Source: Brooklawnia sp032229645 (GTDB lineage Bacteria > Actinomycetota > Actinomycetes > Propionibacteriales > Propionibacteriaceae). Taken from it: DNA of 64,000 nt. The notes beneath the pieces are model-generated. The model searched no databases. It was not told where the DNA came from and saw only the letters and a program-made list of their open reading frames with translations. This document shows positions 1 to 8,063 of the stretch, piece by piece. The DNA lies in assembly GCA_963722295.1 (NCBI GenBank), contig CAVRLB010000007.1, positions 1 through 64,000 of the forward strand, in the 5' to 3' direction. The position numbers and the translations under genes are program-made. Position 1 is the first letter of the stretch. Every line of letters begins with the position of its first letter.

Positions 1-57
1 GGATCCACCAGTTGACACCCGCTGCCTGAGCAGCAGTTGGGCGCGTACCGAGCTGGC

Positions 58-260
58 TCAGTTATACCGGACGACCAGTGCCGCACCAGATCTGTTGGCC
101 TCGACCAGTTCCGCGTTTCGTTGGTCCGAAACCGTGGCACGGCGGTACGCCTCCGGTTCGGGATCTTTGAAACGCATATGCCGCTCCACCAGGCGCTGGA
201 TCCGCACGTCGGCAGCAGCGTGGCGGTGACTGCCTCGTCCACACGAGTTCTGGTGTCAGC
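58..260 (-). pseudogene. C-terminal remnant of an unidentified gene
   Basis: Read leftward from about 207, an open stretch of about 49 codons ends at a TGA (58-60). It contains the segments VRIQRLVERH and RNAELVEANRSGAALVVRYN. No start codon with a ribosome site is visible, and plausible upstream coding continues only in another frame (TRVDEAVTAT), so this looks like a frameshifted or truncated tail. The wording resembles C-termini of nucleoside-kinase-like proteins, but the family is not secure. A related tail (RRNSDLVEAILSGATLIVR) occurs at about 3440-3525. Otherwise I see nothing in the first 310 bases. Confidence 0.3.
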
Positions 261-313
261 ACAGTCTCCATTCTGCGCGAACCTGGCAGGCCCAGCAGAG
301 CTACCGAGTTCAG

Positions 314-841
314 TCACCTGTGCGAAACATCGCGCAAGTGGTGGACGAGTTCGTGCAAGAAGTATGCGGCAAGCGACTCGACGGTGAACCGTGCTCCATC
401 GCTGCGACCGCCGACACGAGAACGCGCTCGAACAGGAACCAGGTCGAATGCTTCGGCAATCGCCGCGCCCGCGGCCATGAGTTCTCTCGACACCGTAGCG
501 GGATGTTGCTGGTTGTACTCCTGCGAGATGGCGGTTTCGTCCTGATCCCAGTTCGGGAAGACAGGGTTGTCGAGGACGAGCATGAGGTTGAGCCGTGCGA
601 TCATCATTCGGCAGACGTCACGCACGTGAGCTGCGTACTCGAGTCTCGACCAGGTAGCGGGATCGGGCCGCGTAGCGAGCACCGAACGGTCAGCCAGCAG
701 GATTACCTGCCACTGGTCGAGGCTGCCGTTGATCAGCGAGGGAACATTGAGAAACTCAAACGCATCCGGGTCGAAGCCACACTCGGGGCACGGCCGCGTG
801 AGCACCCAGGTCCAGTCCTTGTCGTCAGGGATGATCGTCAT
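314..841 (-). CDS. DinB-superfamily protein
   Basis: A 175-residue cytosolic protein. It opens with a segment typical of a conserved actinobacterial DinB group (MTIIPDDKDWTWV, then CPECGFD), continues with a helix containing WSRLEYAAHVRDVC, and ends in FLHELVHHLRDV. The histidine pattern across the predicted four-helix bundle fits the metal site of DinB/YfiT-like proteins, some of which are thiol-dependent transferases. The substrate cannot be inferred. An in-frame ATG at 868 would add nine residues, but family members begin at the MTII position, so 841 is preferred. It lies downstream of arr in the same direction, separated by 84 bases. Confidence 0.75.
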   Translation of the reverse strand: MTIIPDDKDWTWVLTRPCPECGFDPDAFEFLNVPSLINGSLDQWQVILLADRSVLATRPDPATWSRLEYAAHVRDVCRMMIARLNLMLVLDNPVFPNWDQDETAISQEYNQQHPATVSRELMAAGAAIAEAFDLVPVRARSRVGGRSDGARFTVESLAAYFLHELVHHLRDVSHR

Positions 842-925
842 TGGGCAAGCATTGCACTCGCGCCCCAAACCATCCCCAACCTCGCCTGGTCACCGAATCG
901 ACGGTCAGGGTCGTCCGGGGCCGAA

Positions 926-1339
926 TCAATTCATGATCTGGGCGCTATCGTCGGCGAGAAGTGCTGCGAGCTTGTCCTTCCACGATTGCAGCTGTTCGGG
1001 AGTCATTCTCGTCCAGTCTTCGACTTCACGAACCACTCGGACCGGAGCCGAACTGCGGTAGGACCGCGTCGGATTCCCGGGAAACTTCTTATCAGTGACG
1101 TTCGGATCATTCTCGAATTCACCAGTGGGGACGACCTCGTAAACGTGCGGGGAACCGCCGTCGAGGGCCGCGACTTCGGCCGCGAGTCCCGCACCGTTGA
1201 TCAAAGCAGTGAAGTAGACGTGGTTCATCACAACTTCGGGACGATAGTTGGAATTGAATCCGGCCGTCAGCAGGTCACCGGGCCGCAGTTCGGCCTTCGC
1301 GCCGTGAAAGAACGGCCCATCGTCCAACTCGTCGGTCAT
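926..1339 (-). CDS. arr: Rifampin ADP-ribosyltransferase (Arr)
   Basis: A 137-residue enzyme that transfers ADP-ribose from NAD+ to the C23 hydroxyl of rifamycins and so inactivates them in the cytosol. The family signature is nearly complete: FFHGAKAELRPGDLL at the N-terminus, SNYRPEVVMNHVY, then ENDPNVTDKKFPGNPTRSYR and VRVVREVEDW. The length is that of canonical Arr (about 140 residues). The ATG at 1339 begins the conserved reading. No integron, transposon end or attC site adjoins it, so this looks like chromosomal intrinsic resistance of the kind common in actinobacteria. Confidence 0.95.
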   Translation of the reverse strand: MTDELDDGPFFHGAKAELRPGDLLTAGFNSNYRPEVVMNHVYFTALINGAGLAAEVAALDGGSPHVYEVVPTGEFENDPNVTDKKFPGNPTRSYRSSAPVRVVREVEDWTRMTPEQLQSWKDKLAALLADDSAQIMN

Positions 1340-1503
1340 GCCCAGATTCTAGGTTCCTGGGTTCGAACGAAACCAGGCGACGCGTTCAGTTCACCGTCCA
1401 TAGTCGGCTGCTGCCAACTCACGCCGCTGCGGTCACTATCTCAATGCGTCCGCCCAGACGTCTGCGCTGACCTCCTCTTCCCCGTAACCCGACACTCGTG
1501 TTG

Positions 1504-1806
1504 TCACGGGAGAGCTTTGATCGCGTTAAGCGCACGCGCCAGGCTGGGACTGTTTGTCGCCGCGACACCGACGTTCCAGTGCGCCGCAGCAAACTCGTTG
1601 ATCCGACTCACATAAAGCGGCCCGGTCTTGCCGTCAGCGGTAACCACATCTCGTCGGATATCGCGCGAAGACGACTGCAGGCATAGCTCAAGAAGTGTCT
1701 GTTTCGCGTGAGGTACCGCTTCCGGGTCTGGGGGAAGCCGTCCTTTGCGCACGCGAAAGAAGTCGGCGAAACCGTCTCGGTCTGCGAGCAGCCACGCCTC
1801 GGTCAT
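1504..1806 (-). CDS. DUF4276 protein, C-terminal part (split gene)
   Basis: A 100-residue reading frame starting MTEAWLLADRDGFADFF, which is the middle signature of DUF4276 proteins rather than an N-terminus, and ending with the family-typical SPSLARALNAI. The missing first half is the next upstream frame (1803-2075). The two overlap by ATGA, and the break falls in a CACACACA run. Removing two bases would join RYVSHT directly to MTEAWLLAD, as in intact homologues. It could be translated as a separate subunit by coupling through the overlap, or be half of a frameshifted gene. Confidence 0.65.
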   Translation of the reverse strand: MTEAWLLADRDGFADFFRVRKGRLPPDPEAVPHAKQTLLELCLQSSSRDIRRDVVTADGKTGPLYVSRINEFAAAHWNVGVAATNSPSLARALNAIKALP

Positions 1807-2075
1807 TGTGTGTGCGATACGTAGCGCAAATCAGGATTCTGCTCGGCAATACTTGCAATGAGGCGGTCACGCAGCTGGACCGGGCATTGTTCGTCCGAGT
1901 CACGAAAGACCACCCAGATGGACTCGCGTGCCGCCGCACAATACTTCGGGATTTTTGGATCAAGTCGACTCTTCCCATTCGCTACGAAGACTCGATTCAC
2001 CGTTCGCCCGGCAGACTCTACAACAGCAGTAGCAGCAGCCCTATCGGATTCTCCTTCTACTGCGACGTTGATCAT
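1803..2075 (-). CDS. DUF4276 protein, N-terminal TOPRIM-like part (split gene)
   Basis: A 90-residue frame with the two acidic motifs of a TOPRIM-like fold: an N-terminal VEGESD (residues 7-12) and VVFRDSDEQ near residue 55. DUF4276 proteins of about 190 residues are normally one chain. Here this half stops just after RYVSHT and the other half begins in another frame. The start overlaps the stop of the ATPase gene by ATGA, so the two are translationally coupled. By analogy with OLD, Gabija and PARIS systems, the pair may be an ATPase sensor plus nuclease effector. That role is inference. Confidence 0.65.
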   Translation of the reverse strand: MINVAVEGESDRAAATAVVESAGRTVNRVFVANGKSRLDPKIPKYCAAARESIWVVFRDSDEQCPVQLRDRLIASIAEQNPDLRYVSHTQ

Positions 2076-3235
2076 CGACGCCTTGCCTGTTCGACGCTCA
2101 CCAGACCGCGGAGATCTTCGGGCGACACGAGAGAATTCACAAGCTCCGAGATCGGTAGTCCCGCTTCTAGCTCCCCTGCAACCTCCGCTATCTCCGAGAG
2201 AAGGTCTGCGACAGTTCCGTTCGCGGTCACTCGCAGAACAAGAACCTCACGTGGCAACATGCCCTCATCGTCCAAGAGGTCGGGCGCATGGGTGGAGAGA
2301 AAGACCTGCATGGACTGATTTCGTTGCGCGGCTGCGAGAACAGTCGGGAGCATCCGGACGATGGCCGAGTTCAACGAGAGCTCAGGCTCCTCGAGGAGCA
2401 ATACACCGCCGTTGGCCGGCGCGCTGATGAGAGTCCACAAGAGACCGATGAGCCTCAGCGTGCCATCCGAAAAGTCAGCCTCACTCTGCCGTGCCGGCCG
2501 TTCCCGCCAGTTCCGATAACCTGCAACGAGATGTGGCCGTCCCGCCGCATCAACTTCAAGGGTCAGCGACTCGAACTCTGGGACTGCGGCACGTAGAGCC
2601 GCTTCCAACCTTCTCAACCAGGCTGTCTGCGTCCGACCAGGCACCGCATTCATCTGAGCGATGAAGTCGCTTCCGTACGGATCACCAGGTGATCCACCAA
2701 GTCGAACCGGATCACGGATCACCTGCGGCACAAGATGGAAGTAGCGGACCTTTGAAAAATAATCCGCTAGCGAGCGGAAGGGCTGATTAGCGGCGATCTG
2801 TTCCAGATGCGTCTGAGTCAGTCGCTCGGGATCAGCCTCATCGTCCGTATCTGGCCGTTGCAGGACGGGCACACCATCGCGTTCAACTCGTTCCTCATGG
2901 ACGACCGGACGATTCCTTCCGCCGTGCTCATTCTTGATCGAAAGGAAGTACCTCCACGTGCTGGAATCATCTTGAAGCTCAAGATCAATCTCCACCAATC
3001 CTTTGCGGTGGTTCCGTGCGAAGAGGCTACGTACCTTCGCCAGGCCTCCGCGCCCCTCCAAAGCGGCCGCCAGACCACCGCCGGGACTAGCGAGATCGCT
3101 CATGAATCTGAAGAGGTCCAGCAAGTTTGACTTCCCGGACGCGTTCGGGCCCACGACGAATAGCCGAGAACCGACAGGGAAGTCGACTGTCCTGAAGTTC
3201 CGCCAGTTGCTGGCCCGAACGTGTGTGATCCTCAT
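2072..3235 (-). CDS. AAA/SMC-like ATPase, putative defence ATPase
   Basis: A 387-residue RecF/OLD-type ABC ATPase (AAA_21-like). Visible motifs are Walker A GPNASGKSN (about residues 29-37), a signature-like FSDGTLRLIG, Walker B VLLLEEPELSLN and the H-loop STHAPDLLD. It has no TOPRIM domain of its own. That function seems to be supplied by the coupled DUF4276 gene that begins inside its stop codon. Such ATPase plus TOPRIM two-gene units are often anti-phage modules. No toxin-specific domain is visible, so housekeeping repair cannot be excluded. Confidence 0.8.
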   Translation of the reverse strand: MRITHVRASNWRNFRTVDFPVGSRLFVVGPNASGKSNLLDLFRFMSDLASPGGGLAAALEGRGGLAKVRSLFARNHRKGLVEIDLELQDDSSTWRYFLSIKNEHGGRNRPVVHEERVERDGVPVLQRPDTDDEADPERLTQTHLEQIAANQPFRSLADYFSKVRYFHLVPQVIRDPVRLGGSPGDPYGSDFIAQMNAVPGRTQTAWLRRLEAALRAAVPEFESLTLEVDAAGRPHLVAGYRNWRERPARQSEADFSDGTLRLIGLLWTLISAPANGGVLLLEEPELSLNSAIVRMLPTVLAAAQRNQSMQVFLSTHAPDLLDDEGMLPREVLVLRVTANGTVADLLSEIAEVAGELEAGLPISELVNSLVSPEDLRGLVSVEQARRR

Positions 3236-3540
3236 TGCTGCTCCTCGCTCGCCTGCCTACTATTCTGCCCACCGAAGCAGCCTGCAAGCGGCCAACTCCC
3301 GCATCCTTCACTGCCTCACTTGCCGCTGCGAACCCGGAATGCGGCGCTGCTCCCGTAGTCACGTCCGACAACGCCACCGCGTCCACCCTTCCATGCGGCG
3401 CCGAGACTGCTCCGTAACAGCAGTGAACCAGTGGTGTTCGAAGAAGACGCGAGCGGTAAGACCGGACGATCAGTGTCGCCCCAGACAGGATCGCCTCGAC
3501 CAGATCGGAGTTTCGCCGATCGAAGCCGGTGGTCCGGCGC
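3236..3540. other. Intergenic stretch with a second copy of the 5'-edge remnant
   Basis: No convincing gene. Bases about 3440-3525, read on the minus strand, encode RRNSDLVEAILSGATLIVR, clearly related to the tail ending at base 58 (RNAELVEANRSGAALVVR). The nucleotide similarity over about 60 bases is roughly three in four by eye. Here the frame has no stop at the matching place and runs on, so it is not a functional tail. The two remnants lie in the same orientation on either side of the DinB, arr, DUF4276 and ATPase block. Confidence 0.4.
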
Positions 3541-4143
3541 CTATGTCCCTCGGACGATCGGTGGCGTGCGCGCCTCGACCCAGGCGAAGAGCTCGCTCAG
3601 GGCCGCCGAATCCTTGTCGGGGTCGTAGCCGTCGCCACGGACGACGGTGTTGCGCAGGCCCCGCCCTCGGCTGATCACGAGCGTTCGGGTGAAGCCGTCC
3701 ATGATTACGCGGTCCGGCTCGCGGGGCTCGAGGTTGAAGAAGTCGGAATCCTGGATGAGGCGACGCAGCTCAACCTCGTCCTCGAAGGCCAATCGATCGC
3801 TGTCTGTTTCGTAAACGGTGCTCCACCCGCCGATGCCACCGACGACGCTGTACTTGAGCCGGATCTCGTTGTCGTCTCCCGGCCCGCGTGGACGCTCGGA
3901 GCGCACCTTGCCTTCGCGATCACACCTGTAGCGGTGTCCTCCGGCCAATTCAATGCGGTATCCCGGGGTAATAGCTCGAGCACATCCCTCGCCCTGCTTG
4001 GGAAGCCCGAGGCACGAATCCGGCCATTCGGTGGCCTCGACGAGTTCAACGTCGATGGTCTCGGCAGGCACCTGCTCGATGAGCGATGCATCTGTGAGAG
4101 CCGTGATCAAGGCCCTGAAAAGAGGGTGGATTGATGCAGTCAT
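3541..4143 (-). CDS. Emfourin-like protein with extra N-terminal domain
   Basis: A 200-residue protein. The second half resembles protealysin inhibitor emfourin: YSVVGGIGGWSTVYETDSDRL, an acidic helix (EDEVELRRLI), DFFNLEPREPD, a strand pair and a final helix (ALSELFAWVEA). The first half carries EWPDSCLGLPKQGEG and ITPGYRIELAGGHRYRC, a motif common in small actinobacterial proteins placed next to emfourin domains. Emfourins block M4 metalloproteases. No M4 protease is present here, so a partner is unknown. No signal peptide is visible. Confidence 0.65.
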   Translation of the reverse strand: MTASIHPLFRALITALTDASLIEQVPAETIDVELVEATEWPDSCLGLPKQGEGCARAITPGYRIELAGGHRYRCDREGKVRSERPRGPGDDNEIRLKYSVVGGIGGWSTVYETDSDRLAFEDEVELRRLIQDSDFFNLEPREPDRVIMDGFTRTLVISRGRGLRNTVVRGDGYDPDKDSAALSELFAWVEARTPPIVRGT

Positions 4144-4347
4144 GTCACATCATTGCACTCGCAGGGGTCTTCGATGATGGGCCATACGGCCGGTGCGCAG
4201 GCGTCCACGCTTCGCGCGTTCGGGAACTCGATTGAGGCAGCTCCGGCTTAACTCGACGACACTGAGGTCCGAGGACTTGGTAGCTGCTGGCGGGCGCCGT
4301 GTCCCCTTTGACTGTGTGGCCGGGAGGGAAGACCCGGACGAGCCTGG

Positions 4348-4827
4348 TCAGTCGTACGGCAGGCCCAGCTGGGGCAGCCGCAGCGGATCCTCTCCTGGGT
4401 CGAGCCGGTCGATCTGCTCCGCCGGCCAGGTGACTCCGGGCGGCTGCGACTCCGGCTCGCGCCAGGCATGGTAGCTCAACACCTCGGGGCCGGGCAGCCG
4501 ATACACGTCGCGTAACGCGATCACGCAGCGGTCGACCAGCGCCGCATATTCGGCCGTCAAAGCAGGCAGGGCCAGCACCGCCGTCCAATTGGGAGCCGAG
4601 GCGATGGGCGCCGTCCAGCCGGCCACCAGCATCGCCGGGTCGTCCGCCCAATGCGCCGCCGAATCCGCAGTGAACTCGGGCCCGGCCGCCTCTGCGGTGA
4701 GTTCGTCGGCCTCCGCGACGAACTGAACGTAGCCGCCGCGGCCGGGCGCCGAGACGATCAGCACGCACCGCTCGGTCAACTCGCGCAAGGTCGCCTGCAA
4801 GCGGCCACCGAATTCGTCCCAGGTCAC
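4348..4827 (-). CDS. TY-Chap-like domain protein
   Basis: A 159-residue soluble protein starting at a GTG (4825-4827) five bases beyond the stop of the upstream DUF6301-like gene. It reads VTWDEFGGRLQATLREL, then YVQFVAEADEL, NWTAVLALPALTAEYAALVD and VYRLPGPEVLSYHAW, the order of conserved patches in TY-Chap domains (chaperone-like proteins related to YbjN). An ATG-initiated longer form would overlap the upstream gene and lacks family similarity. These pairs often accompany polymorphic toxin loci, but no toxin is visible here. Confidence 0.6.
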   Translation of the reverse strand: MTWDEFGGRLQATLRELTERCVLIVSAPGRGGYVQFVAEADELTAEAAGPEFTADSAAHWADDPAMLVAGWTAPIASAPNWTAVLALPALTAEYAALVDRCVIALRDVYRLPGPEVLSYHAWREPESQPPGVTWPAEQIDRLDPGEDPLRLPQLGLPYD

Positions 4828-4831
4828 GCGA

Positions 4832-5323
4832 TCACTCCCCCAGCTCGCGCAACACGTGCGCATAGAAAGGCGTAGTGAACTCCACGCTCACCGAACTCCG
4901 CAGTCGCGAGACGCTCACCCGACCGCCGCCGACCAACTCCCACTCGGCGCTGCGGTACCGGTCAGACCAAAGCCTCGGCTTGCCCCAGCGCCGGCCGCCC
5001 TCACGAACCACGAGCGCGAACTGGTCGTCCAGAAACGCGACCGCATCGGCGCCCGGGTCCTTGACCACATCGCTCACCCACAGGCTCAGGGTAGCCAGCT
5101 GCCCGTCGGGGGTCACGCTGGTCAGGACGGCCGGCTGCGACAGCCCATCGACCGGATTGGCGAGGTCATCCTCGGCGTCGACCGTCCAGCCCAACTCGGC
5201 GACTGCCAGCGCGCCCATCTCCGCCCGGGTCATCGGCCAGGCCGCATTGATCCAGAACTCCAGCAGATCGCCGACGCGCTCGGCGCCAATCGCCTTCCAG
5301 GTCATGCTCAACACACTATCCAT
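4832..5323 (-). CDS. DUF6301-like protein
   Basis: A 163-residue soluble protein (157 if it starts at the second ATG, 5305). It has the run WPMTRAEMGALAVAELGW near the N-terminus, SLWVSDVV in the centre and a C-terminal domain ending FYAHVLRELGE. This matches my recollection of actinobacterial DUF6301 proteins, which are frequently paired with TY-Chap proteins as here. The ATG at 5323 has a GAGG five bases upstream and is preferred. Function is unknown. Confidence 0.5.
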   Translation of the reverse strand: MDSVLSMTWKAIGAERVGDLLEFWINAAWPMTRAEMGALAVAELGWTVDAEDDLANPVDGLSQPAVLTSVTPDGQLATLSLWVSDVVKDPGADAVAFLDDQFALVVREGGRRWGKPRLWSDRYRSAEWELVGGGRVSVSRLRSSVSVEFTTPFYAHVLRELGE

Positions 5324-5360
5324 CCACCCTCGAAATCGTCAGCGTGCTGGGCTCCGGCAC

Positions 5361-5389
5361 GGGGGGTACCGGCAGGGGGGGTACCGGCA
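5361..5389. repeat. Tandem G-rich repeat upstream of the aldo/keto reductase
   Basis: Two adjacent copies of a 14-15 base unit (G run followed by TACCGGCA) lie 42-70 bases before the reductase start, in its leader or promoter region. Slippage in the G runs could alter spacing. No regulator site is recognisable. Confidence 0.6.
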
Positions 5390-5430
5390 GGGTCTGTCTG
5401 CGAACGGCCAGAGCCCATAGCATTGGCATC

Positions 5431-6417
5431 ATGCACACCAGAACACTCGGACAAGGCCTGGAGGTCTCCGCGATCGGCATGGGCTGCATGGGAATGTCCC
5501 AAAGCTACGGACCCAACCCCGGCACTCGCGAAGACATGGTCGCCGTCCTCCGCTCGGCCATCGACGAGGGCGTCACCTTCTTCGACACCGCCGAGGTCTA
5601 TGGCCCCTACGTCAACGAGGAACTCGTCGGCGAAGCGCTGGGACCTGTCCGCGACCAGGTCGTCATCGCCACAAAATTCGGATGGCGCATCGAAGGCGGG
5701 AAGAGCGTCGGCCTCGACAGCCGGCCCGAACAGATCCGCCGCGTCGCAGACGAGTCGCTGAAGCGGCTGCGCACCGATGCCATCGACCTCTTCTATCAGC
5801 ATCGCGTCGACCCCGACGTGCCCATTGAGGATGTCGCGGGCACGGTCGGCGAACTCGTCGCTGCCGGCAAAGTGAGACATTTCGGACTGTCCGAGGCTTC
5901 TGCGGCCACAATTCGCCGGGCGCACGCCGTCCACCCCGTGACCGCATTGCAGAGCGAATATTCCTTGTGGACGCGCGACCCGGAAGGCAAAATCTTGCAC
6001 ACCCTCGCCGATCTCGGCATCGGCCTGGTCCCCTTCAGTCCGCTGGGTAAAGGACTGTTCACGGGTGCTGTCACACCGACGGCAACCTTTGCGAAAGACG
6101 ACATCCGCAACCGCGTCCCCCGGTTCGACCCAAAGAACCTGGAAGCCAACGCCGGGCTCGTCCAGCATGTCGAATCACTCGCCGCTTCGAAGGGAGTCAC
6201 ACCGGGACAGATCGCCCTGGCCTGGATTCTCCTCCAAGCACCTTGGATCGTCCCGATTCCAGGAACCAGACGTACCGAACGGATTCGCGAGAACGCTCAC
6301 GCAACAGAAGTCCCCCTATCCGCCGATGAGTTGGACGACCTCAACCACCTTGCCCAGACCATCGGCGTCCACGGCGCCCGTTACAACGCTGAGCACATGG
6401 GCTACATCAACAAGTGA
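5431..6417 (+). CDS. Aldo/keto reductase
   Basis: A 328-residue NADP(H)-dependent oxidoreductase of the YajO/Tas-like AKR group, cytosolic. It shows the (beta/alpha)8 landmarks: MGCMGMSQSYG, FFDTAEVYGPYVNEELVG (with the catalytic Asp and Tyr), VVIATKFGW (catalytic Lys), DLFYQHRVDP (His), FGLSEASAATIRRAH, LQSEYSLW and VPIPGTRRTERI for the cofactor phosphate. The ATG at 5431 fits the family N-terminus MHTRTLGQGLEVSAIG. An upstream in-frame ATG would add only low-complexity Gly/Thr residues from the tandem repeat. The substrate is not predictable. Confidence 0.9.
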   Translation: MHTRTLGQGLEVSAIGMGCMGMSQSYGPNPGTREDMVAVLRSAIDEGVTFFDTAEVYGPYVNEELVGEALGPVRDQVVIATKFGWRIEGGKSVGLDSRPEQIRRVADESLKRLRTDAIDLFYQHRVDPDVPIEDVAGTVGELVAAGKVRHFGLSEASAATIRRAHAVHPVTALQSEYSLWTRDPEGKILHTLADLGIGLVPFSPLGKGLFTGAVTPTATFAKDDIRNRVPRFDPKNLEANAGLVQHVESLAASKGVTPGQIALAWILLQAPWIVPIPGTRRTERIRENAHATEVPLSADELDDLNHLAQTIGVHGARYNAEHMGYINK

Positions 6418-6473
6418 CCGAATGACCCCCAGGGTCTGTCAGACATCGCCAGCGCGCAACTGTCCGCCGGAGA

Positions 6474-8063
6474 TCAGCGAGCCAGGTCTCGGTGCCGGAA
6501 GCCCGCGAATCCGAGCGCGAGGAAGACCAGGGTGACCAGGCTGATCCAGCCCAGTCCGGACCAGTCGGCGCCGGTTTCGGCCACGTTGGGGATGTGCCGG
6601 AAGGGGCTGATGTCCAAGACCCATTCCCATAGTTTGAAGGACGGCCCCAGAACAGTGAGGACGAAGGAGGCCAGCACGCCCGCCCACGCAGCCAGGGTGA
6701 CCTGAGGCCTGGCACCGATCACCGCCACCGCCAGCGCAACCACCGTCCACACGGCCGGGATGGTGGCGGCCGACTGAAGCAGGGTATCCGCGAAGGAGAT
6801 CCCGATGTCGGCCGACGACGCGAGCGCCCCGATCAAGGCACCGGCAATAAGCACATACACAGCGGGCGCCAAGAAGGCGACGAGAACGTTGCTGCCAAGA
6901 TAGCGGGGACGGCTGATCGCGGTGGCGATGAGCGGCTCAACGCGATCGTCCATCTCCTCGGTGCGGACCTTGATCATGGTCTGGACGCCCGGGATGGCCG
7001 CGATGATGCCGACCAGGGACAAGATCATGACGACAAATGCGCCGATCAACTCCTCGGTCGAACTCCCGCCGGCCGCGAGGATCTGCTGGACCGCCGAGTC
7101 AGAGCTGAGGATGTCCCGGATCGAGGTCGCCAGGTTTCCGAAGACGAACCCGAGGCCAGCGAACGCGATCGTCCAGGTGATGATCGGACCCCGGTTGACC
7201 GCCACCGCGAGCGACCGGCTCGACCGCACCCGCCCACGAGCCGGGCCCGGGCGGGGAGCAATGGCCCCGACACCGAAATCCCGGCGAGTTTGAACTGCCA
7301 ACGCGATCGCCAAAAGGGCCACTGTGAGGCCGACGGCCAGCAGCAGCGGCCACCAATTGTTGGCCACGGCGGGTTCGGTTTTGCTCATCCAACCGAGCGG
7401 GTTCGCCCAGATCGTCCAATCGGGGGCATCAACCGAGAAGGCGAAGCCGCGCATGATGAACAGCACGCCCAGCGTGGCCACGGCCATCGTGTTGGCAGTC
7501 CGCGAATCCGACCCGAGCTGATTTGTGAGAGCGGCGACACCGGTGAACATCCAGCCGGTTGCGCTCATCGTGGCCGCGAGCAGCATCGAAGCATTCCAGC
7601 CGCCCCCGCAGGCCACCGTCACCAGCCCGGTCACGACCCCGAGCAGCACGGAGATCCCGAGGCACATCGCGACTCCGGACATCAACCGGGCGCCTCGTCC
7701 CATCACTCCGGACGCCAGCAATTCGGCCTGGCCGGAGTCCTCCTGGGCCCGCGAAGACCGGGTGACGGCGAAGATCATCCCCAGCGCGGTGAGGAACCCG
7801 CCGAGCGCCAGGGAACGCCAAGCGTTGAATCCGTCGTCGCTCAGCAGATCGTGCGCGGGGCCGAAGATCAGCCCCAAGGCAGGGTTCCCGCCGACCGCGA
7901 CGGCGAACCCGAGACGGTCCTCGTGCGAGGGGAACAGCCACGGATAGACCAGCACCGACGATGCCGACAACGCCGTGGTCAGGACGATCCACGGCGCCAC
8001 CAACCGGCCATCATGCTTCAGCTCGGCCCGGAGCATCACCGGCATCCCAGTGACTGCGCTCAT
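6474..8063 (-). CDS. ABC-2 type exporter permease
   Basis: A 529-residue membrane protein with about twelve hydrophobic segments in two similar halves, the layout of the TnrB3-like (COG3559) permeases annotated as exporters of polyketide antibiotics. The N-terminal cytoplasmic start (LRAELKHDGRLVAPW) and the central loop (IKVRTEEMDDRVEPLIATA, around residue 385) are typical. Its start overlaps the stop of the ATPase gene, so the two form one exporter. The substrate is unknown but is probably a hydrophobic drug or natural product. Confidence 0.85.
   Translation of the reverse strand: MSAVTGMPVMLRAELKHDGRLVAPWIVLTTALSASSVLVYPWLFPSHEDRLGFAVAVGGNPALGLIFGPAHDLLSDDGFNAWRSLALGGFLTALGMIFAVTRSSRAQEDSGQAELLASGVMGRGARLMSGVAMCLGISVLLGVVTGLVTVACGGGWNASMLLAATMSATGWMFTGVAALTNQLGSDSRTANTMAVATLGVLFIMRGFAFSVDAPDWTIWANPLGWMSKTEPAVANNWWPLLLAVGLTVALLAIALAVQTRRDFGVGAIAPRPGPARGRVRSSRSLAVAVNRGPIITWTIAFAGLGFVFGNLATSIRDILSSDSAVQQILAAGGSSTEELIGAFVVMILSLVGIIAAIPGVQTMIKVRTEEMDDRVEPLIATAISRPRYLGSNVLVAFLAPAVYVLIAGALIGALASSADIGISFADTLLQSAATIPAVWTVVALAVAVIGARPQVTLAAWAGVLASFVLTVLGPSFKLWEWVLDISPFRHIPNVAETGADWSGLGWISLVTLVFLALGFAGFRHRDLAR

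Noticed and set aside
320..1615. Long plus-strand open frame opposite the DinB and arr genes (431 codons)
   Set aside because: It is antisense to two recognised minus-strand families, has no domain-like sequence, and reflects the GC-rich third-position shadow.
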